Origin: Clostridiales bacterium
GTDB taxonomy: Bacteria; Bacillota_A; Clostridia; Saccharofermentanales; Saccharofermentanaceae
Reading direction: 5' to 3'
DNA: 7,580 nt
Assembly: GCA_017649745.1 (NCBI GenBank)
Contig: JAGCGE010000099.1
Coordinates: forward strand, 1 to 7,580
The notes below the pieces were generated by a model. It was given only the letters and a program-made list of their open reading frames with translations. It ran no database searches and was not told the DNA's origin. This document shows, in pieces, positions 1 through 5,486 of this stretch (positions are counted from its first letter, which is position 1; each line of letters opens with the position of its first letter). A program made the translations under genes and the position numbers.

Positions 1-663
1 ATGCTTCTCCTGATAGAGCCTAGATCCATTCAACCGGAGAACTACCTGCTTGCAATGGATCACTATAACAGATTCAGGTACATTTTCACGCATGACAGCC
101 AGCTCCTGAGATTTGCACCGAATGCGCTGCCTATATTCTACTGGCGCGACTATGAGCTGAAGGATGAATTCAAAAGAAAAGACATCTCGATGATCTGCGG
201 TACCAAAAGAATGTGTCCGATACATCGGGAGCGGATGAAGATTGCGGATGCCATAGAGGATCAGGTCGACATCCTCGGAGATTACAAGGGGGAGCGGTGC
301 ACGATAGACGAAGCTTACTCAGAGTATAAGTTCGCCGTTGTAATTGAGAACTATCTGGACGACTGGTGGTTTACAGAGAAGATTCTGAACGCATTTTCTC
401 ACAAAACCGTCCCGATATATTACGGAGCACGGTATATAGGCGCCTTTTTCGATGAAAAAGGTATCATAAGGGTGAGAAGTTTATGGGACATACCTAAAAT
501 TATAGACATATTGTACGATAGCGGACTTGAGAAGGAATACTATTCAAGATCAAACGCCATTATGAACAATTATCAAGCAGTTCAGAAATATAGAGACTTC
601 GAGGATCTCTTTTTCAAGAAATACAGTGATCTGTTGGAGCGTATGATGGAGGATCTAAAATGA
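1..663 (+). CDS. GT10 family (fucosyltransferase-like) glycosyltransferase, probably 5'-truncated by the window
   Basis: The 220 visible residues match the catalytic C-terminal domain of GT10 alpha-1,3-fucosyltransferase-type enzymes, which transfer a sugar (classically fucose from GDP-fucose) to a glycan acceptor. The signature lies at residues 109-143: a YKF..VIEN block (E116, N117), then TEK at 125-127, then an NA..H.TVPIYYGA block that fits the family pattern of 'EN....TEK..NA...G.VPV..GA'. The upstream stretch (EPRSI at 6-10, YIFTHD at 27-32) is usually internal in such proteins. The ATG at base 1 is therefore probably not the true start, and no ribosome site can be seen because the window begins there. 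No signal peptide or membrane segment is visible, so it should act in the cytoplasm. Its stop overlaps the next glycosyltransferase start (ATGA), so the two are translationally coupled. Family assignment is fairly sure; donor and acceptor are unknown. Confidence 0.82.
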   Translation: MLLLIEPRSIQPENYLLAMDHYNRFRYIFTHDSQLLRFAPNALPIFYWRDYELKDEFKRKDISMICGTKRMCPIHRERMKIADAIEDQVDILGDYKGERCTIDEAYSEYKFAVVIENYLDDWWFTEKILNAFSHKTVPIYYGARYIGAFFDEKGIIRVRSLWDIPKIIDILYDSGLEKEYYSRSNAIMNNYQAVQKYRDFEDLFFKKYSDLLERMMEDLK

Positions 664-2561
664 AGTTATCAATTATTATTCCGGCATATAATGCGGAGCC
701 TTACATAGAGCACCTGATCCAGCGCCTCAAGCCTCAAATATGTGATGATATTGAGGTCCTTGTCGTAGACGACGGATCCAAGATGCCATATCTGCCGCCA
801 TACGAGTGGGTGAGAGTGATCCGACAGGAGAACAAGGGTCTTGCCGGTGCCAGGAATACCGGCATCGAGAACACTTCAGGCGAATACATACATTTCATAG
901 ATGCAGACGACCTTGTTCCGGAGAACTATGTAGAATATATCCTCAAATTGCTTGGAGCGGAGGATCCTGACTATGTGGAACTGTCCTGGAAGAGCTTCGA
1001 TGAAAAGGGCGGCGTCAAATTCGACTATAAGCTGAAAGAAGGCGAGGCTCTTACGAATCCGTCCGCATGTACGAGGATTTTCAAAAGGTCATTTCTGGGA
1101 AAGCTGAGATTCAACGAAAAGAAGGACACAGCAGAAGACGAGGATCTCTACAGAAGGATAGACTGGTCAAAGGGCAAGAGGGCAACTGCGACGGAATATA
1201 TGTACTTCTACAGAACATCAACACCGAACAGCCTCTCCAAGAAGTACCGGAGGGGGCAGACCAAGACAAAGCGGATCATTTACTACTATGACCATATTAC
1301 GAAGGACATGAAGGACCTTGTAAAAGAGGTCAGGGAAGAAAGAGAGAAAAACGAAGTCGTTATCATGACGCGCATCAACGACCTTCCGGAGCTTGAGAAG
1401 TATGCAGCAGTCATTCAGCCGATGGGTACGTATGCGCATGAAGTAAGAGGAGAGGAGAATACTTACGTGGAAGTTGTAACATCTTATAAGACTCAGGTGG
1501 TCATCTATTTATCAAGACCTTTCGCATTTGGCGGAAGAGAGACATTTATTCTTAATTTCTGCAAAACCATGGCAAAACATTACGATATAATTGCACTTTT
1601 TGACAATATAAGCATTGATTACGAAGCACGCCTCATGCAATATGTGCAGGTCGTAAGAAACAGCAGAAGGATCCCGATCATGTGCGACACGATCATTGTT
1701 AACAGCGTCTATGATCAGATTCCGGCAAATGTAAGCTATAAAAAAAGCGTGCAGATGGTTCATGGATGCCAGTCATCAACAGCAAGGTCGATTCCGGCAG
1801 ATAAGGACGTGACCGTGTGTGTGAGTCAGGCGGTCAAAGACTCTTTCGGAGCGGAGGACGCGATTGTTATCAGAAATATGACCGCATCTGAGAAGGTTGA
1901 AAAGAAGCCGAACAAGAGCAAGACACTGAAGCTGATCACAGCATCGAGACTTGACACGGATCCGAAGTGGGAAGATAAAGGCGCCAAGCGCATGATCCAG
2001 CTGGCGAAGATGCTCGAAGAAAAGGGCATTGCTTATGAGTGGGGGTACTTTGCAGAAAGCCCTCTTACAGATACACCGGAGGGGCTTGTTTTTCACAAGG
2101 CAACGAGCAACATCAGCAAGTATATTGCGGAAGCAGACTACCTTGTGCAGTTATCCAGTGCAGAAGCTTTCTGTTATTCTGTTGTTGAGGCGCTTGAAAT
2201 AGGTACCGCGGTCATCGTCACTGATCTGCCGGTATTCAAGGAACTGAAGGTTGAGGACGGTAAGAACGGCTACATCGTGCCGCTTGATATGAACTTTGAT
2301 GTTAAGAAGCTGAAGAAGGTGCCGACATTCAAGTATTCATACAACAACGGAGTCCTGGTATCACAGTGGAAGAGGATCCTCGGTAATACCAAGCCGGAAC
2401 ATACGTACAAGCCGGAGTGTATGAAGCTGGTCAAGGTAGTGAAGACTTATAGAGACATCCGACTCAACCGCATCCTGAAGACTGGGGAGAGGCTGATGAT
2501 GCCGGAAGACAGAGCAAGATCATGTGCAGAGGCAGGGTTTGTTGAAATAGAGGAGGTGTAA
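660..2561 (+). CDS. Bifunctional glycosyltransferase: GT2 (GT-A) + GT4 (GT-B) fusion with a phage-type C-terminal tail
   Basis: This 633-residue protein appears to join two transferases. Residues 1-200 are a GT2/GT-A domain: a SIIIPAYN start, DDGS at 37-40, an ENKGLAGARNTG block at 58-69, the metal-binding DADD at 81-84 and an acidic EDED motif at 159-162. Residues 200-278 are a charged linker. Residues 278-575 resemble a GT4/GT-B fold: GGRETF at 291-296 near the N-terminal glycine loop, TASRLD at 427-432, and an E-x7-E motif (E502, E510) in SSAEAF..SVVEAL, followed by G.AVIVTDLPVFKE. Residues 588-633 (KLVKVVKTYRD...GFVEIEEV) look like a separate small domain of a type I associate with short phage proteins. 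The start is supported by GGAGG at 648-652, 7 bases upstream. It overlaps the GT10 gene by 4 bases and ends 1 base before the late regulator. No signal peptide or membrane helix is visible. Domain calls are confident; sugars and acceptor are unknown. Confidence 0.85.
   Translation: MKLSIIIPAYNAEPYIEHLIQRLKPQICDDIEVLVVDDGSKMPYLPPYEWVRVIRQENKGLAGARNTGIENTSGEYIHFIDADDLVPENYVEYILKLLGAEDPDYVELSWKSFDEKGGVKFDYKLKEGEALTNPSACTRIFKRSFLGKLRFNEKKDTAEDEDLYRRIDWSKGKRATATEYMYFYRTSTPNSLSKKYRRGQTKTKRIIYYYDHITKDMKDLVKEVREEREKNEVVIMTRINDLPELEKYAAVIQPMGTYAHEVRGEENTYVEVVTSYKTQVVIYLSRPFAFGGRETFILNFCKTMAKHYDIIALFDNISIDYEARLMQYVQVVRNSRRIPIMCDTIIVNSVYDQIPANVSYKKSVQMVHGCQSSTARSIPADKDVTVCVSQAVKDSFGAEDAIVIRNMTASEKVEKKPNKSKTLKLITASRLDTDPKWEDKGAKRMIQLAKMLEEKGIAYEWGYFAESPLTDTPEGLVFHKATSNISKYIAEADYLVQLSSAEAFCYSVVEALEIGTAVIVTDLPVFKELKVEDGKNGYIVPLDMNFDVKKLKKVPTFKYSYNNGVLVSQWKRILGNTKPEHTYKPECMKLVKVVKTYRDIRLNRILKTGERLMMPEDRARSCAEAGFVEIEEV
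2551..2558 (+). promoter_or_regulatory. Full Shine-Dalgarno site inside the glycosyltransferase 3' end
   Basis: AGGAGGTG lies in the final E-E-V codons of the glycosyltransferase and sits 4 bases before the ATG at 2563 (6 bases from the end of the AGGAGG core). It fixes the start of the DUF1492 gene and implies coupling between the two reading frames. Confidence 0.85.
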
Positions 2562-2562
2562 T

Positions 2563-3030
2563 ATGTATCGGACAGCTGAAGAGTACATGAACAGCATAAG
2601 CGATATCAGAACATCCATCCGCAACAAGCGTTCAGAGCTGAAGGAGCTGAGGGATGCGATATCCCTCACAAGCGCACAGTATGACGTTGAAAAGATTAGG
2701 AAATCAAATAAGCGTGACAAGCTAGAGCAGAGCATACTTGATAACGTCGTGAAGCGTGAGGCGCTGGAGCGGCGCATCGAGGATGAAATCACAGAGATGC
2801 TGCTGAGACAGGACACGGCCGTGAGTCTTATCAACATGATAGACAGCGACGATCAGAAGGACGTGCTTATGCTCAGATACATAGAAGGGCGGACATGGTG
2901 GGATATCATGGAACTGAGAGGCCGTGATGATCTCCGCTCCCAGTACCGCTTGCACCAGCGCGCCCTAGATGCATTGCAGAGCATTATTGATAGCCATTTA
3001 AGAGCCACCCAGCATGGTGATAATATGTAA
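2563..3030 (+). CDS. DUF1492-type phage late transcription regulator (sigma-70 region 4-like)
   Basis: This is a 155-residue protein. An N-terminal coiled-coil-like part starts with the family opening 'TAEEYM' and is rich in Lys/Arg/Glu (about residues 4-85). The C-terminal helix-turn-helix part (about 95-140) contains DQKDVLMLRYIEG, then TWWDI, then YRLHQRALDAL, which is the DUF1492 pattern related to sigma-70 region 4 and to the ArpU/RinA/LtfC-like activators of Gram-positive phages. Members of those groups usually lie just upstream of the packaging genes and switch on late transcription, which matches the position here immediately before HNH-terS-terL. The start at 2563 has a near-ideal ribosome site. 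The gene follows the glycosyltransferase by 1 base and is followed by paired inverted repeats and a terminator. That it activates the downstream late genes is inferred from family and position. Confidence 0.85.
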   Translation: MYRTAEEYMNSISDIRTSIRNKRSELKELRDAISLTSAQYDVEKIRKSNKRDKLEQSILDNVVKREALERRIEDEITEMLLRQDTAVSLINMIDSDDQKDVLMLRYIEGRTWWDIMELRGRDDLRSQYRLHQRALDALQSIIDSHLRATQHGDNM

Positions 3031-3035
3031 TCGTG

Positions 3036-3063
3036 GTTAAATGCCAGTAATCATTTAACTGGC
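3036..3063. repeat. Two overlapping, mutually exclusive inverted repeats (possible operator or attenuator)
   Basis: GTTAAATG (3036-3043) is the exact inverse complement of CATTTAAC (3052-3059), with an 8-base spacer. A second exact pair, GCCAGT (3043-3048) and ACTGGC (3058-3063), overlaps the first, so only one hairpin could form at a time. The pairs begin 6 bases after the regulator's stop codon and end 9 bases before the terminator stem. They could be the dyad bound by the late regulator, or competing RNA structures tuning the terminator. The sequence shows the repeats; the role is inferred. Confidence 0.6.
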
Positions 3064-3072
3064 GAAGCAGAG

Positions 3073-3102
3073 GAGCTCCCATTTTTGGGGGCTCTTTTGT
3101 TT
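3073..3102 (+). terminator. Rho-independent terminator after the late regulator
   Basis: GAGCTCCC (3073-3080) pairs with GGGGGCTC (3087-3094) over 8 base pairs with a single G-T wobble. The loop is ATTTTT and a T-rich tail, TTTTGTTT (3095-3102), follows. It would end transcripts coming from the glycosyltransferase/regulator operon before the packaging genes, separating middle and late transcription unless read through. Confidence 0.85.
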
Positions 3103-3147
3103 GCCCACGGGCCCCTGCAAAGCATGAAGGGCTACAAAAGAAACACC

Positions 3148-3152
3148 GGAGG
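3148..3152 (+). promoter_or_regulatory. Distant Shine-Dalgarno candidate for the HNH gene
   Basis: GGAGG is the only purine-rich ribosome-site candidate near the chosen HNH start at 3169, but the spacer is 16 bases, longer than usual. An in-frame ATG at 3124 has no such site upstream. The HNH start therefore stays somewhat uncertain, and HNH may be translated weakly. Confidence 0.4.
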
Positions 3153-3168
3153 ACGCTTACACAAAGCC

Positions 3169-3513
3169 ATGGCTACGAATCCACGTTACAAGAACGGAAC
3201 GCTTCGGCGCAAGTACAGAGCACGATTCAAAGCGATGGATGCGCCTTGCGGAATATGTAAAGGAAAGCTCGGACGAATTCATTACGAAGAGCCGAGTGAT
3301 GCAAAGCATCCACTGTCGTTCGTTATAGACGAAATCAAACCTGTTAGCAAATGGGAACAGTTTGGTTATAAGTCTGCAGCACATGCCGCCCAGGACTGGA
3401 ACAACCTGCAAGCAGCTCATTATTGCTGCAACGCGGCTAAAGGCGCAAGAACAACAGGTGATGTGCGGACTAAAAACATCGGTCAGCGCATCGAAGTCGA
3501 TGGTAACTGGTAA
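3169..3513 (+). CDS. HNH endonuclease of the phage packaging module
   Basis: This is a 114-residue HNH-family nuclease. Residues 27-30 (C-x2-C) and 84-87 (H-x2-C) are likely zinc ligands. The beta-beta-alpha core runs from FVIDEIKPVS (51-60) through WNNLQAAHYCCN (77-88) to KG at 91-92. The classical first His of the motif is replaced by Asp-Glu (D54, E55), a form I recall as normal in this phage subfamily. The start at 3169 gives the family-like opening MATNPRYKNG. The frame stays open upstream to a TTG at 3085 inside the terminator and includes an ATG at 3124, but those 28 extra residues look like non-family sequence. HNH proteins beside terminase genes are established partners of TerL in cos cleavage (shown for HK97 and staphylococcal phages). 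Here the gene sits directly before terS, across a C-rich gap that may be the cut site. Confidence 0.87.
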   Translation: MATNPRYKNGTLRRKYRARFKAMDAPCGICKGKLGRIHYEEPSDAKHPLSFVIDEIKPVSKWEQFGYKSAAHAAQDWNNLQAAHYCCNAAKGARTTGDVRTKNIGQRIEVDGNW

Positions 3514-3544
3514 CCAGGGGGACCTCCCCTCCCCTACCCCCTGG
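3514..3544. repeat. 8-bp perfect inverted repeat, CCAGGGGG / CCCCCTGG
   Basis: The two arms (3514-3521 and 3537-3544) are separated by 15 pyrimidine-rich bases. The pair starts one base after the HNH stop codon. No T-run follows, so it is not a standard terminator, which leaves a protein-binding or DNA-structure role as more likely. Confidence 0.7.
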
Positions 3545-3550
3545 CGCCTC

Positions 3551-3591
3551 CCCTCGGCCGTCAGCGCCGATTTACCCCCGAGGGACTTTTT
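3551..3591. repeat. 7-bp perfect inverted repeat followed by a short T-run
   Basis: CCCTCGG (3551-3557) and CCGAGGG (3578-3584) are separated by 20 bases that include a smaller competing pair (CGGC 3555-3558 with GCCG 3566-3569). ACTTTTT follows. The long loop makes it a poor intrinsic terminator; a binding-site role in packaging is an equal alternative. Confidence 0.5.
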
Positions 3592-3615
3592 CAAATTTAA
3601 GGGGTGGTGTTTGGT

Positions 3616-3620
3616 AGGAG
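3616..3620 (+). promoter_or_regulatory. Shine-Dalgarno site fixing the terS start at 3628
   Basis: AGGAG lies 7 bases before the ATG at 3628. The frame could also open at a GTG at 3604, but that would place the ribosome site inside the coding sequence, so 3628 is preferred. Confidence 0.8.
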
Positions 3621-3627
3621 ATTTGAG

Positions 3628-4050
3628 ATGGAAAATGAGGATCTGATTCAGAAGGAAAAGGCTCAGAAGCTCAAGAAGATGAAGACGGCAGCCAAGAAGG
3701 AAGCTAAACGGCTTAAGGAGCTGCTGCTTAATGAAAAGGTCAGTCAGCAGCAGATCATGCTTATTGAACCGATCATTGAGAACACAGCCTGGATGAAGAT
3801 CAAGCTGGACGAAACAAGAGAGTCGATCAAGACCTCAAGCGTGGCAATGCCGTACAACAACGGCGGCGGACAGAAGGGTGTCCGGGAAAATCCACTATTC
3901 AAGGGATATGAGGCTTTGTGGAAGGCATACATGCAGGGCATGGAGAAGATCCTTGATCAGTTGCCTGAAGAAGCAGCGAAAACGAAGGCTCAGGAGATCG
4001 AAAAACCTAAAACAATGCTGGAGTTAGTCAGAGAAAGGCATGGAGCATGA
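3628..4050 (+). CDS. terS: Phage terminase small subunit (TerS)
   Basis: This is a 140-residue protein lying directly before the large terminase. The N-terminus (residues 8-35) is very Lys-rich and helical, suited to DNA contact. The middle helices (about 38-70) would be the oligomerisation core. A conserved block at 75-101 contains PYNNGGG, G.REN (84-88) and FKGYEALWKAY, which I recognise from P27/HK97-like small terminases of Firmicute phages. TerS forms a ring that recognises the packaging site on concatemeric DNA and loads TerL. The start at 3628 is chosen over the upstream GTG because AGGAG stands 7 bases before it. The stop overlaps the terL start (ATGA), indicating coupling. Its probable recognition site is the C-rich gap just upstream. 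The call rests on the conserved block plus position. Confidence 0.82.
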   Translation: MENEDLIQKEKAQKLKKMKTAAKKEAKRLKELLLNEKVSQQQIMLIEPIIENTAWMKIKLDETRESIKTSSVAMPYNNGGGQKGVRENPLFKGYEALWKAYMQGMEKILDQLPEEAAKTKAQEIEKPKTMLELVRERHGA

Positions 4051-5486
4051 AGATAGGCAGTCAGAAGCCTCGAATCATGGTCGAACCGCCCAGGACACGG
4101 ACAGACGGAACAGACGCAGCACTTCTGATGGAATCCTACGGGAATCCGCTGGATGAATGGCAGCAAAGCGTCATTGACTGCTGGCTTGGGCAAGATGAAG
4201 AGGGGCGTTACAACGTAACAAGCGCAGGACTGGCGCTTCCGCGTCAAAATGGCAAGAACGTATGCCTGGAGGCAAGAGAGTTCTACGGCTTGGTAATACT
4301 GGGAGAAAGGATCCTACATACAGCGCATCAGGTGAGGACGAGTAAGAAATCGTTCAGGCGACTTGTAGCGATGTTTCAGGATAAGCGGCATCCGGAGATC
4401 ATTTCCCTGGTCAAAAATATCCGTTTTACGAACGGCGAGGAATCGATCGAGCTTAACAACGGCGGTGTGATCGAATTCTCTGCGAGATCAAGGCAGGCAG
4501 CCAGAGGTTTCGACGGGATCAGCCTTGTTGTATATGACGAGGCTCAGGAGCTTACAGATGATCAGGTTGAAGCAATCATGGCAACCCTTTCGGCAAGTTC
4601 CACGGGAAACCGACAGATTATTTATACCGGAACTCCGCCTTATCCAAACTGTCCGGGTACCGTATTCCGAAGAAGAAGAACCGTATCGCTTGACTCTCCG
4701 GGTCCGCATGATGCCTGGCATGAGTGGAGCGTTAACGCTAAGAGCATAGAGGAGATAGATATCACCAACAAGGAGCTGTGGTATGCAACTAATCCAGCTC
4801 TTGGAATAAGACTCACGGAAGACTTCACGTTTGAAGAGATGAAAAGCATGAGTCCGGACGGATTTGCAAGGGAACGACTCGGATGGTGGGCTCCGTTGCT
4901 TGTAGAAATAATGGATTACGCGATTTCTAAGACACTATGGGACAGCGCGGCGTCAGAAGAGCTTAAACCTGAGGGAAAAACAGCTTATGGAGTCAAGTTT
5001 TCCGCTGACGGAGCAGAGGTATGCCTTTGCGGAGCAGTAATTCCGGCGGATGGACCGTCAAGAATAACCCTGATCGACCGCAAACCGACCGGATACGGCA
5101 CACAGTGGCTTGCTGACTGGCTGAATGCCCGTTATATGCAGGCAAGCTGCGTAGTAATCGATGGAAAAAACGGCGTTGATGTTCTTGTAGATAAGATAAC
5201 GCCGACCTGGAAATATAAAGGCTCCGTTGTGAAGCCAAAAGCAACGGACATGATAGCAGCAGTCAGTTATCTGATCGATGAACTGACAGAAGAAAATGTG
5301 ACCTGGTACAAGAAGCAGGATCAGCTGAGAGACAGCGCAATAACCTCGATCAAACGAAAAATCGGAAATGGTGGAGGCTGGGGCTTCGGTGGAGATGATT
5401 CAACGCCGATCGAAGCATGCGCCCTGGCACTGTGGGGCTGTTACAACTCAACCAGGGATCCTAATCGGAGGATGAAAATAGGATGA
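4047..5486 (+). CDS. terL: Phage terminase large subunit (TerL), ATPase and nuclease
   Basis: This 479-residue motor protein powers DNA translocation into the procapsid and cuts the concatemer. The ATPase domain has a Walker A variant PRQNGKN (65-71), Walker B LVVYDEA (160-166, catalytic D164-E165) and a coupling motif YTGTPP (193-198). The C-terminal RNase H-like nuclease domain has candidate acidic residues at D321 (FSADG), D372 (VVIDGKNG) and D450/D451 (GGDDS) before a final conserved IEACALALWG helix. All modules are present and the length is normal for HK97/P27-partnered TerL, so it appears intact. The start overlaps the terS stop by 4 bases; GAAAGG at 4033-4038 is a suitable ribosome site, with a second GGAG unusually close to the ATG. 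The stop overlaps the portal start in the same way. Confidence 0.95.
   Translation: MKIGSQKPRIMVEPPRTRTDGTDAALLMESYGNPLDEWQQSVIDCWLGQDEEGRYNVTSAGLALPRQNGKNVCLEAREFYGLVILGERILHTAHQVRTSKKSFRRLVAMFQDKRHPEIISLVKNIRFTNGEESIELNNGGVIEFSARSRQAARGFDGISLVVYDEAQELTDDQVEAIMATLSASSTGNRQIIYTGTPPYPNCPGTVFRRRRTVSLDSPGPHDAWHEWSVNAKSIEEIDITNKELWYATNPALGIRLTEDFTFEEMKSMSPDGFARERLGWWAPLLVEIMDYAISKTLWDSAASEELKPEGKTAYGVKFSADGAEVCLCGAVIPADGPSRITLIDRKPTGYGTQWLADWLNARYMQASCVVIDGKNGVDVLVDKITPTWKYKGSVVKPKATDMIAAVSYLIDELTEENVTWYKKQDQLRDSAITSIKRKIGNGGGWGFGGDDSTPIEACALALWGCYNSTRDPNRRMKIG

Larger units (their letters stand above)
3514..3605. other. C-rich structured gap between HNH and terS: candidate cos / packaging recognition region
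   Basis: This 114-base non-coding gap differs strikingly in base composition from the flanking genes and is mostly C-runs on the + strand. CCAGGGGG (3514-3521) is the exact inverse complement of CCCCCTGG (3537-3544). CCCTCGG (3551-3557) is the exact inverse complement of CCGAGGG (3578-3584). CCTCCCCT occurs twice, at 3523-3530 and 3547-3554, 24 bases apart. Dyads and direct repeats beside HNH and terS are what would be expected of a cos site with nuclease and TerS binding sites. The second dyad is followed by ACTTTTT and could instead be a weak terminator. The repeats are seen directly; the cos role is inferred from context. Confidence 0.5.

Noticed and set aside
1776..2096. Minus-strand frame of 106 codons inside the GT4 domain
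   Set aside because: The Cys/Arg-rich product without family features is the mirror of a conserved glycosyltransferase coding sequence.
1..2561. Glycosyltransferases as a DNA base-hypermodification system
   Set aside because: No hydroxymethylase, thymidylate-synthase-like or nucleotide-modifying gene is visible, and the GT10 and GT2/GT4 families normally act on glycans or proteins. It cannot be excluded but is unsupported here.
3085..3168. N-terminal extension of HNH from TTG 3085 or ATG 3124
   Set aside because: The TTG lies in the terminator loop and hairpin, neither start has a ribosome site, and the extra residues do not resemble the family opening that begins at 3169.
3157..3594. Minus-strand frame of 145 codons across HNH and the C-rich gap
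   Set aside because: It is antisense to a well-supported HNH gene, spans the non-coding repeat block, has no recognisable family and looks like a shadow frame.
3604..3627. Upstream GTG start for terS
   Set aside because: It would place the good AGGAG ribosome site inside the gene. The ATG at 3628 has correct spacing.
3362..3646. Plus-strand frame of 94 codons crossing the HNH end and the C-rich gap
   Set aside because: It overlaps HNH in another frame, its product is Pro-rich only because of the C-runs, and it ends inside terS. No ribosome site or family supports it.
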